NCBI RefSeq assembly: GCF_046098205.1
Contig: NZ_JBJURJ010000030.1
Coordinates: 1 to 59,562, forward strand
Origin: Paenibacillus_AR mesotrionivorans
Lineage (GTDB): Bacteria; Bacillota; Bacilli; Paenibacillales; NBRC-103111
DNA: 59,562 nucleotides
Direction: 5' to 3'
This document shows positions 25,299 through 32,589 of the stretch, in pieces. Each line of letters opens with the position of its first letter. The stretch's first letter is position 1. The notes beneath the pieces were generated by a model. The model did no database searches. It was not told where the DNA came from and saw only the letters and a program-made list of their open reading frames with translations. Both the position numbers and the translations under genes were made by a program.

Positions 25299-26525
25299 TT
25301 AGCGCGGCGAGCGCCCATAGGGCAGCGAAAGCTTGCCCAGCACCGCCGGGTGCCGTGCACCTGTAACCGCCGGCAGGCTGCCCGGCAGTCCGGCCAGGGT
25401 GCATTCCGCTAGCAGGGCGAAGGCCACCGCTTCCTTAGCGTCGCTGCTGAGGCCGATTTCTTCCTGGGTCACCAGCGGCACAGGGGCCAGCTCCTCCCGC
25501 AGGTCCCGCAGCAGTGTCGGGTTGTAGCTGCCTCCGCCGCCGACAATCATCCGGTGGGCCGGATGGCGGTCCCGGACAAACCGCCGGTAGGCGTCGCCGA
25601 TGGACCAGGCGGTGAGCCGCGTCACCGTGGCCACCAGATCGGCGTCGCTAACGCCGAGCTCCTGTCGCCAGCCCATCAGCTGCTCCACATAGGCGTCGCC
25701 GAACAGCTCGCGGCCCGTGGATTTGGGCGGCTGCAGGCGGTAATACGCCTCCGCCTGCAGCCGCTCCAGCAGCTCCGCGCAGCAGCGGCCGGTGGCAGCC
25801 AGCCGTCCGCCTTCGTCCATCCCGGTCCGGCCGCCCGTAAGACGGCGCATCACGCCGTCGATGAGCATGTTGCCGGGACCGGTATCGAAGGCGGTGACCT
25901 GGCTGCTGTCCGCCCCTGCGGGAATTACGGTGATATTGCCAATGCCTCCGATATTTTGGAGCAGAAGGGTTTCCTCCGGGCTGCGGTACAGCAGGTACTC
26001 GGTATAGGGCACCAGGGGTGCGCCTTGGCCGCCTGCCGCCAAATCCGCAGGGCGGAAATCGGAGACGCAGGGGATGCCGGTCAGCTCGGCGATCACGGAG
26101 CCTTCGCCGATTTGGACGGTATACCCCTGCTCCGGCGCATGCCAGAGGGTTTGCCCGTGGGAGCCGATGACGCTGACGGCCTCCGGCGCGATTCCCGCCT
26201 TTGCCGCCACGGCCAAAGCCGCATCGGCATACAGCTTGCCCAGCCGCACATTCATTTCGCCCACCTTGTCCACGGTGGCGGACGCAGGATCGAAGAGGCG
26301 GAAGATCGCCTGCCGGGTATCCTCGGGATAAGGCAGATTCAGGAACGCCAGCAGCTTCACCGACAGCCCCCCGTCAGGCCCATCCCCCGCTGCCTCCCCG
26401 GTGGTTCCCCCGGCCCCAATCAGGCCCGAGCTCTCCCCGGGCCGACCCGCAATCTCCACCAACGCGGCGTCAATCCCGTCCACGGAGGTGCCGGACATCA
26501 GCCCGATAGCGCAGCGTTTTCCCAT
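25299..26525 (-). CDS. anmK: Anhydro-N-acetylmuramic acid kinase
   Basis: This 408-aa enzyme phosphorylates and opens 1,6-anhydroMurNAc to MurNAc-6-phosphate, the substrate of MurQ. Family motifs are GLMSGTSVDGID (residues 8-19), IGSHGQTLWHAP, LLQNIGGIGNIT, FDTGPGNMLID and GGGGSYNPTLL. The ATG at 26525 lies 5 bp after the permease stop, with AAGGGG overlapping that stop. The longer ORF reaches into the permease gene and is rejected. It is the last gene of the murQ-SBP-permease-permease-anmK operon. A short low-complexity insert (~residues 28-52) is rich in Gly. AnmK means the cell can use products of lytic transglycosylases. Confidence 0.93.
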   Translation of the reverse strand: MGKRCAIGLMSGTSVDGIDAALVEIAGRPGESSGLIGAGGTTGEAAGDGPDGGLSVKLLAFLNLPYPEDTRQAIFRLFDPASATVDKVGEMNVRLGKLYADAALAVAAKAGIAPEAVSVIGSHGQTLWHAPEQGYTVQIGEGSVIAELTGIPCVSDFRPADLAAGGQGAPLVPYTEYLLYRSPEETLLLQNIGGIGNITVIPAGADSSQVTAFDTGPGNMLIDGVMRRLTGGRTGMDEGGRLAATGRCCAELLERLQAEAYYRLQPPKSTGRELFGDAYVEQLMGWRQELGVSDADLVATVTRLTAWSIGDAYRRFVRDRHPAHRMIVGGGGSYNPTLLRDLREELAPVPLVTQEEIGLSSDAKEAVAFALLAECTLAGLPGSLPAVTGARHPAVLGKLSLPYGRSPR

Positions 26526-26530
26526 CCCGC

Positions 26531-27391
26531 TCACCCCTTCACAGCGCCGACAGTGACGCCCTCCAGAAAGTAACGCTGCAGGCTGAAGAACAGGATGAAC
26601 ATCGGCAGCGCCGAGATGGTAGCCCCGGCCATCATGGGCGAGAAGTACGTGGTATTGGCGAAGCGGAAATTTTTCAGCCCCACCTGGATGGTTTGCATAT
26701 CCATGGTCTTCGTCACCAGAAGCGGCCAGAAGAACGTATTCCAACTGTCCATAAAGGTCAGGATGGCGATTACCGCCATGACGGTCTTCGAAAGCGGCGC
26801 AATCACCTTGAAGAAAATCATGAACTGGCTCGCCCCCTCCACCTTGGCGGACTCGATGATTTCATTGGGAATGCTGCCCATAAACTGCTTGGCCAGAAAG
26901 ATGTTGTACACAGTGACCAGGCTGGGCATGATGAGAGCAGTGTAGGTATTTTCCAATTGGAAGGTGTTCACAACCAGAATATACAGAGGCACCTGCGTCA
27001 CCTGATAAGGAATCATCATTGCGACAAGAAGGATGGTGAACAACACTGCCCGCCCTTTGAACCGCACCTTGGAAAAAGCATAACCCGCCATAGTGGCGAA
27101 CAGGACGTTGGACACGGTGACACTCCCCGCTACAACTAGCGAGTTGAGAATCCAGCGGTAGGAATATTGGCTGTACTGGAAGAAGAACACGAAGGAATCC
27201 AGCGTGATTTTGCCGGGCAGGAGAGAATAATTCACCGCTCCCGCCTCCACCGGATCACCCAGGGAGGAAATCAGCATGAAGTAGATGGGAAACAGCGTCG
27301 CCAGAGCAAATACCAGAAGGAAGAAGCTCAGGATTCCATTGCGGGCCACGCGGATTTTCGGATTGCCGATATGGTTGTTGTATAAGGACAT
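26531..27391 (-). CDS. ABC importer permease, MalG type (amino-sugar importer)
   Basis: This 286-aa inner-membrane protein has six predicted membrane helices. The EAA-loop region is NEIIESAKVEGASQFMIFFKVIAPLSKT, and the C-terminus ends YFLEGVTVGAVKG, typical of carbohydrate uptake family 1. With the upstream MalF-type permease and the binding lipoprotein it forms an importer without its own ATPase. Position between murQ and anmK points to MurNAc or MurNAc-containing saccharides. GAAGGGAGGAG precedes the ATG, 16 bp after the partner permease. Confidence 0.9.
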   Translation of the reverse strand: MSLYNNHIGNPKIRVARNGILSFFLLVFALATLFPIYFMLISSLGDPVEAGAVNYSLLPGKITLDSFVFFFQYSQYSYRWILNSLVVAGSVTVSNVLFATMAGYAFSKVRFKGRAVLFTILLVAMMIPYQVTQVPLYILVVNTFQLENTYTALIMPSLVTVYNIFLAKQFMGSIPNEIIESAKVEGASQFMIFFKVIAPLSKTVMAVIAILTFMDSWNTFFWPLLVTKTMDMQTIQVGLKNFRFANTTYFSPMMAGATISALPMFILFFSLQRYFLEGVTVGAVKG

Positions 27392-27407
27392 GGTGGGCTC
27401 CTCCCTT

Positions 27408-28328
27408 CTAGTATTCGATCTCTTTGCCGAGGAATTTGAACTGGATCAGGGACACAAGTGCGATAACGGCGGCCAACACCAGGGATTGGGCGGCTGCTTT
27501 GCCAAACTCGAAATACTTGAACGCATTGTCAAAAATCAGCAGGCCGACCATGGTGGTGGAGTGATTGGGTCCGCCGCCGGTCATCAGGTAAGCATTCTGG
27601 AATACCTGGAACGATCCGATGACAGCTGTCACTAGAAGAAACAGAATTGTCGGTTTTACAAAAGGCACCACAATATGCTGCAGCTTTTGCAGGAAGGAAG
27701 CTCCGTCCAGATCCGCCGCTTCATAATAGCTGTTGTCGATGCCGATCAGCGCCGCCAGGAAAATAATAATCGCTGCGCCATGGCTGGACAGCCAGCTCAT
27801 CATCACCAGGGCCAGCATAGCGGTAGCACTGGAGCCCAGCCAATTCTGGTTGGAGATGCCGAAGAAGCTGATCAGCTTGTTGAAAATACCGGCAGGCAGC
27901 GGATCATAGATCCACAGCCACACCACGGACAAGGCCACACCCGAGGCAACGGTGGGCAGGTAGTAGATGCCCTTGAACACATTCTGCACCTTCTTGCGCA
28001 GGGGCAGGATCATAATGGCGATGACGAAGGAGAGGAACAGGTTAAAGGGAACGGTCAACAGTGTGTACACGAGGGTATTGCGGATGGACTTCCAGAACAG
28101 AGAGCTCTCGAAGGTGGCCACATAGTTGTCTAAGCCGATGTAGGTGGACCCGAGAGGTTTGTATTCCTGAAAGCTGATAATGAAGGCCTTGATGACCGGA
28201 TAGGCGGTAAACAGCGCGTACACCACCAGGGCAACGGCAATGAAGACATAGCCCGGAAAATTGTCCGTATGCTTGCGGCGTCTCCCCGCCGGTTTGGCTG
28301 CACGTTCGTTGGATGTGGACACGGCCAT
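27408..28328 (-). CDS. ABC importer permease, MalF type (amino-sugar importer)
   Basis: This 306-aa membrane protein has a first helix near residues 28-48 and about six helices in all. The EAA loop is NSYYEAADLDGASFLQKLQHIVVPFVKPT, with the family end motif GLLIFDNAFKYFEFGKAAA. It pairs with the MalG-type permease downstream. AAGGGAG lies ~8 bp before ATG. The 288-bp gap to the upstream binding-protein gene contains a GC-rich hairpin and a MITE-like element, both of which could lower its expression. Confidence 0.9.
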   Translation of the reverse strand: MAVSTSNERAAKPAGRRRKHTDNFPGYVFIAVALVVYALFTAYPVIKAFIISFQEYKPLGSTYIGLDNYVATFESSLFWKSIRNTLVYTLLTVPFNLFLSFVIAIMILPLRKKVQNVFKGIYYLPTVASGVALSVVWLWIYDPLPAGIFNKLISFFGISNQNWLGSSATAMLALVMMSWLSSHGAAIIIFLAALIGIDNSYYEAADLDGASFLQKLQHIVVPFVKPTILFLLVTAVIGSFQVFQNAYLMTGGGPNHSTTMVGLLIFDNAFKYFEFGKAAAQSLVLAAVIALVSLIQFKFLGKEIEY

Positions 28329-28384
28329 GGCGAAGCTCCCTTCTCATTCATGGGACTTTACAAAAAAGCCGGGGAGGGGCCCAG

Positions 28385-28425
28385 CCGGGAGCCGCCTGCG
28401 CCTTATGGGCAAGCGGCTCGGCCGG
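28385..28425 (-). other. Strong GC hairpin ahead of the MalF-type permease
   Basis: On the minus strand GAGCCGC pairs with GCGGCTC, extended by GCCGG/CCGGC across a two-base bulge. A T6 run lies about 18 nt further on (28362-28367). A partial terminator or mRNA processing site between binding protein and permeases is likely. Confidence 0.55.
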
Positions 28426-28453
28426 CCGGGACACTCCTCCGGTGGAGAGGCTA

Positions 28454-28613
28454 GGGCGTGTCTGAAAACTCCGAGGGGAGCAGATTTTAGCGAATTTTTG
28501 TTCATGGCAAGGCACTTTTGCGTTAGTTCACCGGGGGTACGTCAAGCGAAAGTAACGCAGCAAGGGACGAAAAGGCGCTAAAAGATGCCCTCAACGAGTT
28601 TTCAGACACGGCC
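28454..28613. mobile_element. MITE-like element with 18-bp inverted ends and TA flanks
   Basis: This 160-bp element has ends GGGCGTGTCTGAAAACTC and its inverted copy (one mismatch), and TA on each side (28452-28453, 28614-28615). Inner inverted parts such as ATTTTAGCG / CGCTAAAA make the whole element an imperfect palindrome. TA target duplication fits mobilisation by an IS630/Tc1-mariner-type transposase; none is encoded here. It sits 1 bp after the TA that follows the binding-protein stop codon. Confidence 0.75.
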
Positions 28614-28616
28614 TAG

Positions 28617-30077
28617 TTAATCCTTGACGATGCCAGTATCTCCGAAGGCTTTGACAGCCGCCTCGGTAATGGCTTTATGCATATCCTCCGGCTTGATTTC
28701 GCCGGCTAACAAAGCCTGCATCTTCGGAATGATGACTTCATTCTCCAGCTTGGTGGCCTTGGCGCCCAGCTCAACCGGGATATCCGGACGGGCGGGAGCG
28801 GCGTGGGAGAGAAGCACCTTCACAGCGGCTTCGTTCTCAGGGCTGCGGCTGATGGTAATGCTCTTGGCGGCTTCGGCGCCGGTTTTGCTGATGTGGGCCA
28901 CAAACAGCTCACTGTTGGTTTCGGCGGCTACCTTGCCGCTGGCCAGGAAGTAGGCAGCCTTGACCACGTTGGCTTTATGCTCGGCGGTGGGCTCCTTTTT
29001 GCCGCGGAAGGTGACATAGCCGTCTACCACGGTGCTGGACACAGCGGGCTGGCCGAGGAAGCTGGGCACCGGCAGCACGATGTAATCCACCTTGATGCTG
29101 TCCTTGACGGCGCTGCCGTCCTTGGCGTCAATCTTCCCGTTGTTGGTTTTGGCGGAGTTCTCGAAGGTAGCCAGGCCCTTGCCGGTAATCATGGTTTGGC
29201 CGGTCAGGAACATGTTCCAGCGTTTGCCTGCGTCGATGGAGCCTAATTCCTTCGGCATGGAGCCGTCGTCGATCATTTCACGGACCGCCTTCAGGACACC
29301 CAGATAGTTTTTGCTGGTGTAGGCATACTTCAGATCCTTGGTGAAGGGAGAGGGCATACCGGCGTTTTTCACCAAAATGCTCAGATAATCCTTGGACGCC
29401 ACACCGGAGGTGGCGAAGACGAAGCCGTACCGTTTGGTGGCGTTGCCGTCCTTAACTACGCCCTTCTTGATAGCCTCGCGGAATTCTTCATAGGTCCAGC
29501 CGGATTGTTGAACCTTTTTCCAATCGATGCCTGCCGCCTCAAGGAATTCTCTGTTGCCTCCGATAGCATGGGCCTCCATATAAGCGGGGAAGCCGTACAG
29601 GCTTTTGCCGTTCTTCATATATTCCAGAGGGCCCGGATCAAAGTCCGAGACCATCTTGGCGTCGGCCAGGCTGGTAATATCCATAAGCATCCCCTGCTGC
29701 ACGTACTTGGAGATGCCGTCGGAGCCGATAAACGCGATGTCAGGCGGGCTGCCTGCGTTCACCTGGGTGTCCAGCTTCTGGGTCATGTCCTCCCAGCTGG
29801 CGGGTTCGATTTTTAGCGTTAAATTGGGATAAAGAGCGTTGAAATCCTTGGCCATCTGCTCGAATTTCTTCTGGAAGTTGGCCGAAACCGGGGGAAGCAG
29901 GGCAGTGATGGTGTCCTTCTCGCCGGAAGCGGCGGCGCTTGCAGCAGGTGAGCCTCCCGCAGATGCGGCTGGGACGGGAGAAGAGGCGTTGTCCTTACCG
30001 CCGGAGCAGGCGGCCAGGGGCGCTAGGGATAAAACGGCGGCTAACATGAGGGAGATGGACTTTCCTTTTGTAATCAT
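28617..30077 (-). CDS. Extracellular sugar-binding lipoprotein (family 1 SBP)
   Basis: This 486-aa lipoprotein has a signal peptide with lipobox LAPLAAC (Cys24) and a Ser/Ala-rich tether. A family-1 carbohydrate-binding fold follows (NLTLKIEPASWEDMTQKLDTQVNAGSPPDIAFI; YGFPAYMEAHAIGGNREFLEAAGI). It would capture the sugar for the two permeases downstream. The ATG at 30077 is 9 nt from AAGGAGG; the longer ORF start at 30104 is not needed. It lies directly after murQ (104 bp), so MurNAc, GlcNAc-MurNAc or similar is the expected ligand. This is inference, because SBP specificity cannot be read from sequence. Confidence 0.9.
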   Translation of the reverse strand: MITKGKSISLMLAAVLSLAPLAACSGGKDNASSPVPAASAGGSPAASAAASGEKDTITALLPPVSANFQKKFEQMAKDFNALYPNLTLKIEPASWEDMTQKLDTQVNAGSPPDIAFIGSDGISKYVQQGMLMDITSLADAKMVSDFDPGPLEYMKNGKSLYGFPAYMEAHAIGGNREFLEAAGIDWKKVQQSGWTYEEFREAIKKGVVKDGNATKRYGFVFATSGVASKDYLSILVKNAGMPSPFTKDLKYAYTSKNYLGVLKAVREMIDDGSMPKELGSIDAGKRWNMFLTGQTMITGKGLATFENSAKTNNGKIDAKDGSAVKDSIKVDYIVLPVPSFLGQPAVSSTVVDGYVTFRGKKEPTAEHKANVVKAAYFLASGKVAAETNSELFVAHISKTGAEAAKSITISRSPENEAAVKVLLSHAAPARPDIPVELGAKATKLENEVIIPKMQALLAGEIKPEDMHKAITEAAVKAFGDTGIVKD

Positions 30078-30180
30078 TCCTTGCTTCCTCCTTTTAATGG
30101 TCAAAATGTATGGGATGAGTCAGAACTTCCGGTTCGTGTGGTGTACATGGAGCGATCGGCACCCATCTGGCTAACCGCGT

Positions 30181-31107
30181 TTAGTCTTGCGGGGCGGTGA
30201 CGCCCTGGTGCTTGCGGATAGCCTGCTTGAGCATTCCCTTGGTTTCGTCCAAGAGCTTCTGGCCGGCGGAGGCATCCAATCCGGTGACCAGCATCAGGAT
30301 GGCCAGCTTGCAGCTGCCTCCCGCCTCGGCCAGGGCGTGAGCCGCTTCAGTTTCCCCGGCGCCGCATGCGGCTGTAATGATGCGGACCGCCCGATCCCTG
30401 AGTTTAGCGTTGGTGGCCTTCAAATCCACCATGAGGTTGTCGTAGGTTTTGCCGAGCTTCACCATCACGCTGGTGGTGAGCATGTTGAGCACCAGCTTCT
30501 GGGCCGAGCCGGACTTAAGCCGGGTGGAGCCCATAATCACCTCCGGCCCCACTACCGGAGCGATGGTTACCTGGCATACCTCCGCCAGCCGGGAGTTCCG
30601 GTTGTTGACCACGCCGATGGTGGCGGCGCCCAGCTCGCCCGCCTTCCTCAAGGAGGCGATGACGAAGGCGGCGCTGCCGCTGGCGGAGATGCCCACCACC
30701 GCATCCCGGGCGGTGATACCGCAGCGCTCTACGAGGGCGATGCCCTCCTCGGCCAGATCCTCGAAGCCCTCCACCGCTGTGCGGAGGGCGACATCGCCTC
30801 CGGCGATATGCCCCTGGATCAGCTCCGGCTCTACGCCGAAGGTGGGGGGGCATTCGGAGGCGTCCAGTACACCCAGCCGACCGGAGGTGCCGGCCCCGAT
30901 GTAAAATAACCTGCCGCCGTCAGCCAGACGGCTGTGGATCATGTCCACTGCCTGTGCAATGCGGGGGATTTCCTCCGACACTGCCGCAGGAACCTTGGCG
31001 TCCTCCCGGTTCAGAAGCGCCAGCATCTCTTCGGTTGTGCATTCGTCAATGCTCCGGGTTGCCGGATTGATGGTCTCCGTCGTTAAGCCCGCTAAATATT
31101 CATTCAT
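30181..31107 (-). CDS. murQ: N-acetylmuramic acid 6-phosphate etherase
   Basis: This 308-aa cytosolic enzyme of the SIS fold cleaves MurNAc-6-P to GlcNAc-6-P and D-lactate. The signature GAGTSGRLGVLDASECPPTF spans ~71-90, with catalytic Glu85. A second block is GPEVIMGSTRLKSGSAQKL. Length is normal. The second ATG at 31107 is 7 nt from AGGAG, while the first (31113) lies against it, so 31107 is used. It is the first gene of the operon under the promoter at 31201-31230 and is probably regulated by the neighbouring MurR-type protein. Confidence 0.96.
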   Translation of the reverse strand: MNEYLAGLTTETINPATRSIDECTTEEMLALLNREDAKVPAAVSEEIPRIAQAVDMIHSRLADGGRLFYIGAGTSGRLGVLDASECPPTFGVEPELIQGHIAGGDVALRTAVEGFEDLAEEGIALVERCGITARDAVVGISASGSAAFVIASLRKAGELGAATIGVVNNRNSRLAEVCQVTIAPVVGPEVIMGSTRLKSGSAQKLVLNMLTTSVMVKLGKTYDNLMVDLKATNAKLRDRAVRIITAACGAGETEAAHALAEAGGSCKLAILMLVTGLDASAGQKLLDETKGMLKQAIRKHQGVTAPQD

Positions 31108-31200
31108 GCGCATTCTCCTACCTGGTTGTGTTAGTTTTCAGCATGATCATGAGGGGAAACAAGGAGTTGTTGTTAGGTAACCTGCCATGCGATTGCTTTA

Positions 31201-31230
31201 AGCATAGTACCAATGCGCTTTTACTGTCAA
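31201..31230 (-). promoter_or_regulatory. Promoter of the murQ operon
   Basis: On the minus strand TTGACA (31225-31230) and TATGCT (31201-31206) are 18 bp apart. A TACTAT at a 15-bp spacing with an upstream TG is an alternative -10. Confidence 0.7.
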
Positions 31231-31238
31231 TCGTTTTT

Positions 31239-31252
31239 TGGAATAAAATTTC
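31239..31252. promoter_or_regulatory. MurR-operator-like dyad at the murQ promoter
   Basis: TGGAATAAAATTTC has arms GGAAT/ATTTC around AAA. The same word occurs at 32469-32482 before nagZ. It ends 8 bp upstream of the murQ -35. Confidence 0.65.
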
Positions 31253-31304
31253 GGATTAAAAAAATAAAATGATTATTATGCTCCAAAATTATATGGGAAA
31301 TCGT

Positions 31305-31316
31305 GAAAAATATTCC
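31305..31316. promoter_or_regulatory. Second operator-like half pair upstream of murQ
   Basis: GAAAAATATTCC resembles the 31239 dyad read in reverse. The two are 65 bp apart, about six helical turns, which would allow looping by a multimeric regulator. Confidence 0.4.
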
Positions 31317-31341
31317 TCTTACTTTTCATGATAGCGGTTAA

Positions 31342-31355
31342 TGAAAGGGCTTACA
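31342..31355 (+). promoter_or_regulatory. cre-like sequence between murR and murQ
   Basis: TGAAAGGGCTTACA fits TGWAANCGNTNWCA except at the central C. Because the central CG is normally invariant, this is only a weak catabolite-control candidate. It is ~110 bp upstream of the murQ -35. Confidence 0.35.
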
Positions 31356-31412
31356 TAAACACGTATATTGTTCGGACTTCCGGATTATGTCCGGCTCTGT
31401 CCGGTAGAGTGG

Positions 31413-31444
31413 TAAAAAACGGCGCTTTGTTAGACCAAGCGCCG
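31413..31444 (-). terminator. Terminator of murR
   Basis: On the minus strand CGGCGCTT pairs perfectly with AAGCGCCG around a 9-nt loop, followed by TTTTTT. It lies about 40 bp past the murR stop and separates murR from murQ transcription. Confidence 0.9.
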
Positions 31445-31482
31445 CGTGGCAGATGAGCGGATTAGGAAAACTTGAGGCGACC

Positions 31483-32349
31483 CTAACCCCTTCTGTGTTT
31501 GGCGGAAAGAATATTGTGGGTTTTCAAGAGGTATTTTTTGATGGAGGTGTACTCTGCGCTGGCTACACCGGCAAACAGAATGTCAATTACGGTCAACATG
31601 GCAATCCGGGAGCCCATAGCTCCGCTGCGCATGGTGATCTCCTGGGAGGAGAAGGTCAGCACAATATCCGATCGCTGAGCCAGCTCGCTTTTGCCGAAGC
31701 GGGTCAAGGCTATAGTGGTGGCGCCGTTTTTGAGAGAGATGTCCAGAGCGTCCAGAATCTCCTCGGTATCACCCGAATTGGAAACAAAAACAGCCACGTC
31801 GCCGCGCTCCAAAAGGGTTGCTGCAGTAAGCTGGCTGTGCCCGTCCGTATAGGCATGGCACATCTTGTTAATCCGCGAGAATTTCTGCTCTCCGTCCCGG
31901 CATACCAGGCCGGATGCACCAATGCCGAAGAAGACGATGCGGTGGGTTTCCCGCAGTGCCTTAACAGCTTTGGCCACCTCTGTGTGGTCGATAATGGACA
32001 GGGTATCGTCAATGGATTTGGCGTTGTTGCGGGCCACATTGGAGATGATGACATCAAGCTCATCTCCCGGCTGGATATCGGAATAATGGGCGGGCTGCTC
32101 CTCATCATGGGAGCCCAAGGCGGCGGACAAGCTGACAATAAAGCTGCGGTATCCGTTATAACCCATGGTTTTGCAGAAGCGGAGCACGGATGCGTCGCTG
32201 GTACGGCTGAACAAGGCTAGACTTTTGATGGAAAGATGGGGGATCTCGCCCGGATTGGCAAGGATATACTCGGCGATGAGCTTTTCGACGGGGGTGAGGC
32301 TTTCCTTCACATCCCGGATTTTGAGCAAAAGATTGTTCTGAATGGCCAT
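31483..32349 (-). CDS. murR: MurR/RpiR family transcriptional regulator
   Basis: This 288-aa regulator has an N-terminal RpiR helix-turn-helix domain (~1-80: IKSLALFSRTSDASVLRFCKTMGYNGYRSF) and a C-terminal SIS sugar-phosphate-binding domain (~120-255: VFFGIGASGLV, VFVSNSGDTEEIL). MurR-type proteins sense MurNAc-6-P. Location between murQ and nagZ, with related dyads in both promoters, makes it the local regulator. In E. coli MurR represses; here the operator positions leave activation open. A weak ribosome binding site (GCAGGTACC) precedes the ATG. Confidence 0.9.
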   Translation of the reverse strand: MAIQNNLLLKIRDVKESLTPVEKLIAEYILANPGEIPHLSIKSLALFSRTSDASVLRFCKTMGYNGYRSFIVSLSAALGSHDEEQPAHYSDIQPGDELDVIISNVARNNAKSIDDTLSIIDHTEVAKAVKALRETHRIVFFGIGASGLVCRDGEQKFSRINKMCHAYTDGHSQLTAATLLERGDVAVFVSNSGDTEEILDALDISLKNGATTIALTRFGKSELAQRSDIVLTFSSQEITMRSGAMGSRIAMLTVIDILFAGVASAEYTSIKKYLLKTHNILSAKHRRG

Positions 32350-32384
32350 AGAAGGTACCTGCGCATTCTTATAGATTTACCTTC

Positions 32385-32413
32385 ATAGTAAAGGGAGAGG
32401 GGGTTGTTGGCAA
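32385..32413 (-). promoter_or_regulatory. Promoter of murR
   Basis: On the minus strand TTGCCA (32408-32413) and TACTAT (32385-32390) are 17 bp apart. Confidence 0.6.
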
Positions 32414-32437
32414 GCAATGGTACATGATGTAATGACT

Positions 32438-32450
32438 GAAATTTAATTTC
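32438..32450. promoter_or_regulatory. Perfect operator-like palindrome in the murR-nagZ gap
   Basis: GAAATTTAATTTC has perfect arms GAAAT/ATTTC with a 3-bp centre. It lies between the divergent murR and nagZ promoters, 32 bp (three turns) from the dyad at 32470. Confidence 0.6.
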
Positions 32451-32468
32451 GTTGTTATTGTATCATAG

Positions 32469-32482
32469 TGGAATAAAATTTT
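32469..32482. promoter_or_regulatory. MurR-operator-like dyad at the nagZ promoter
   Basis: TGGAATAAAATTTT differs at one base from the 31239 copy before murQ. It ends 10 bp upstream of the nagZ -35. Confidence 0.6.
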
Positions 32483-32492
32483 AAAGTCCAAC

Positions 32493-32521
32493 TTGTTGTT
32501 TTAAAAGGTGGATGCTATAAT
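32493..32521 (+). promoter_or_regulatory. Promoter of nagZ
   Basis: TTGTTG (32493-32498) and TATAAT (32516-32521) are 17 bp apart. The poor -35 fits activator dependence. Confidence 0.7.
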
Positions 32522-32589
32522 GGCGGCAAATAAGAAAAGAAAATTTTGATTTTGTGTCATATAAACTAACATGAAAGCAGGATGGACAC

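Noticed and set aside
25554..26573. 339-codon + strand ORF
   Set aside because: Antisense to anmK, whose motifs are unambiguous.
31342..31355. Firm cre for the murQ operon
   Set aside because: The central CG is broken, so it is listed only as a weak candidate and not used to claim catabolite control.
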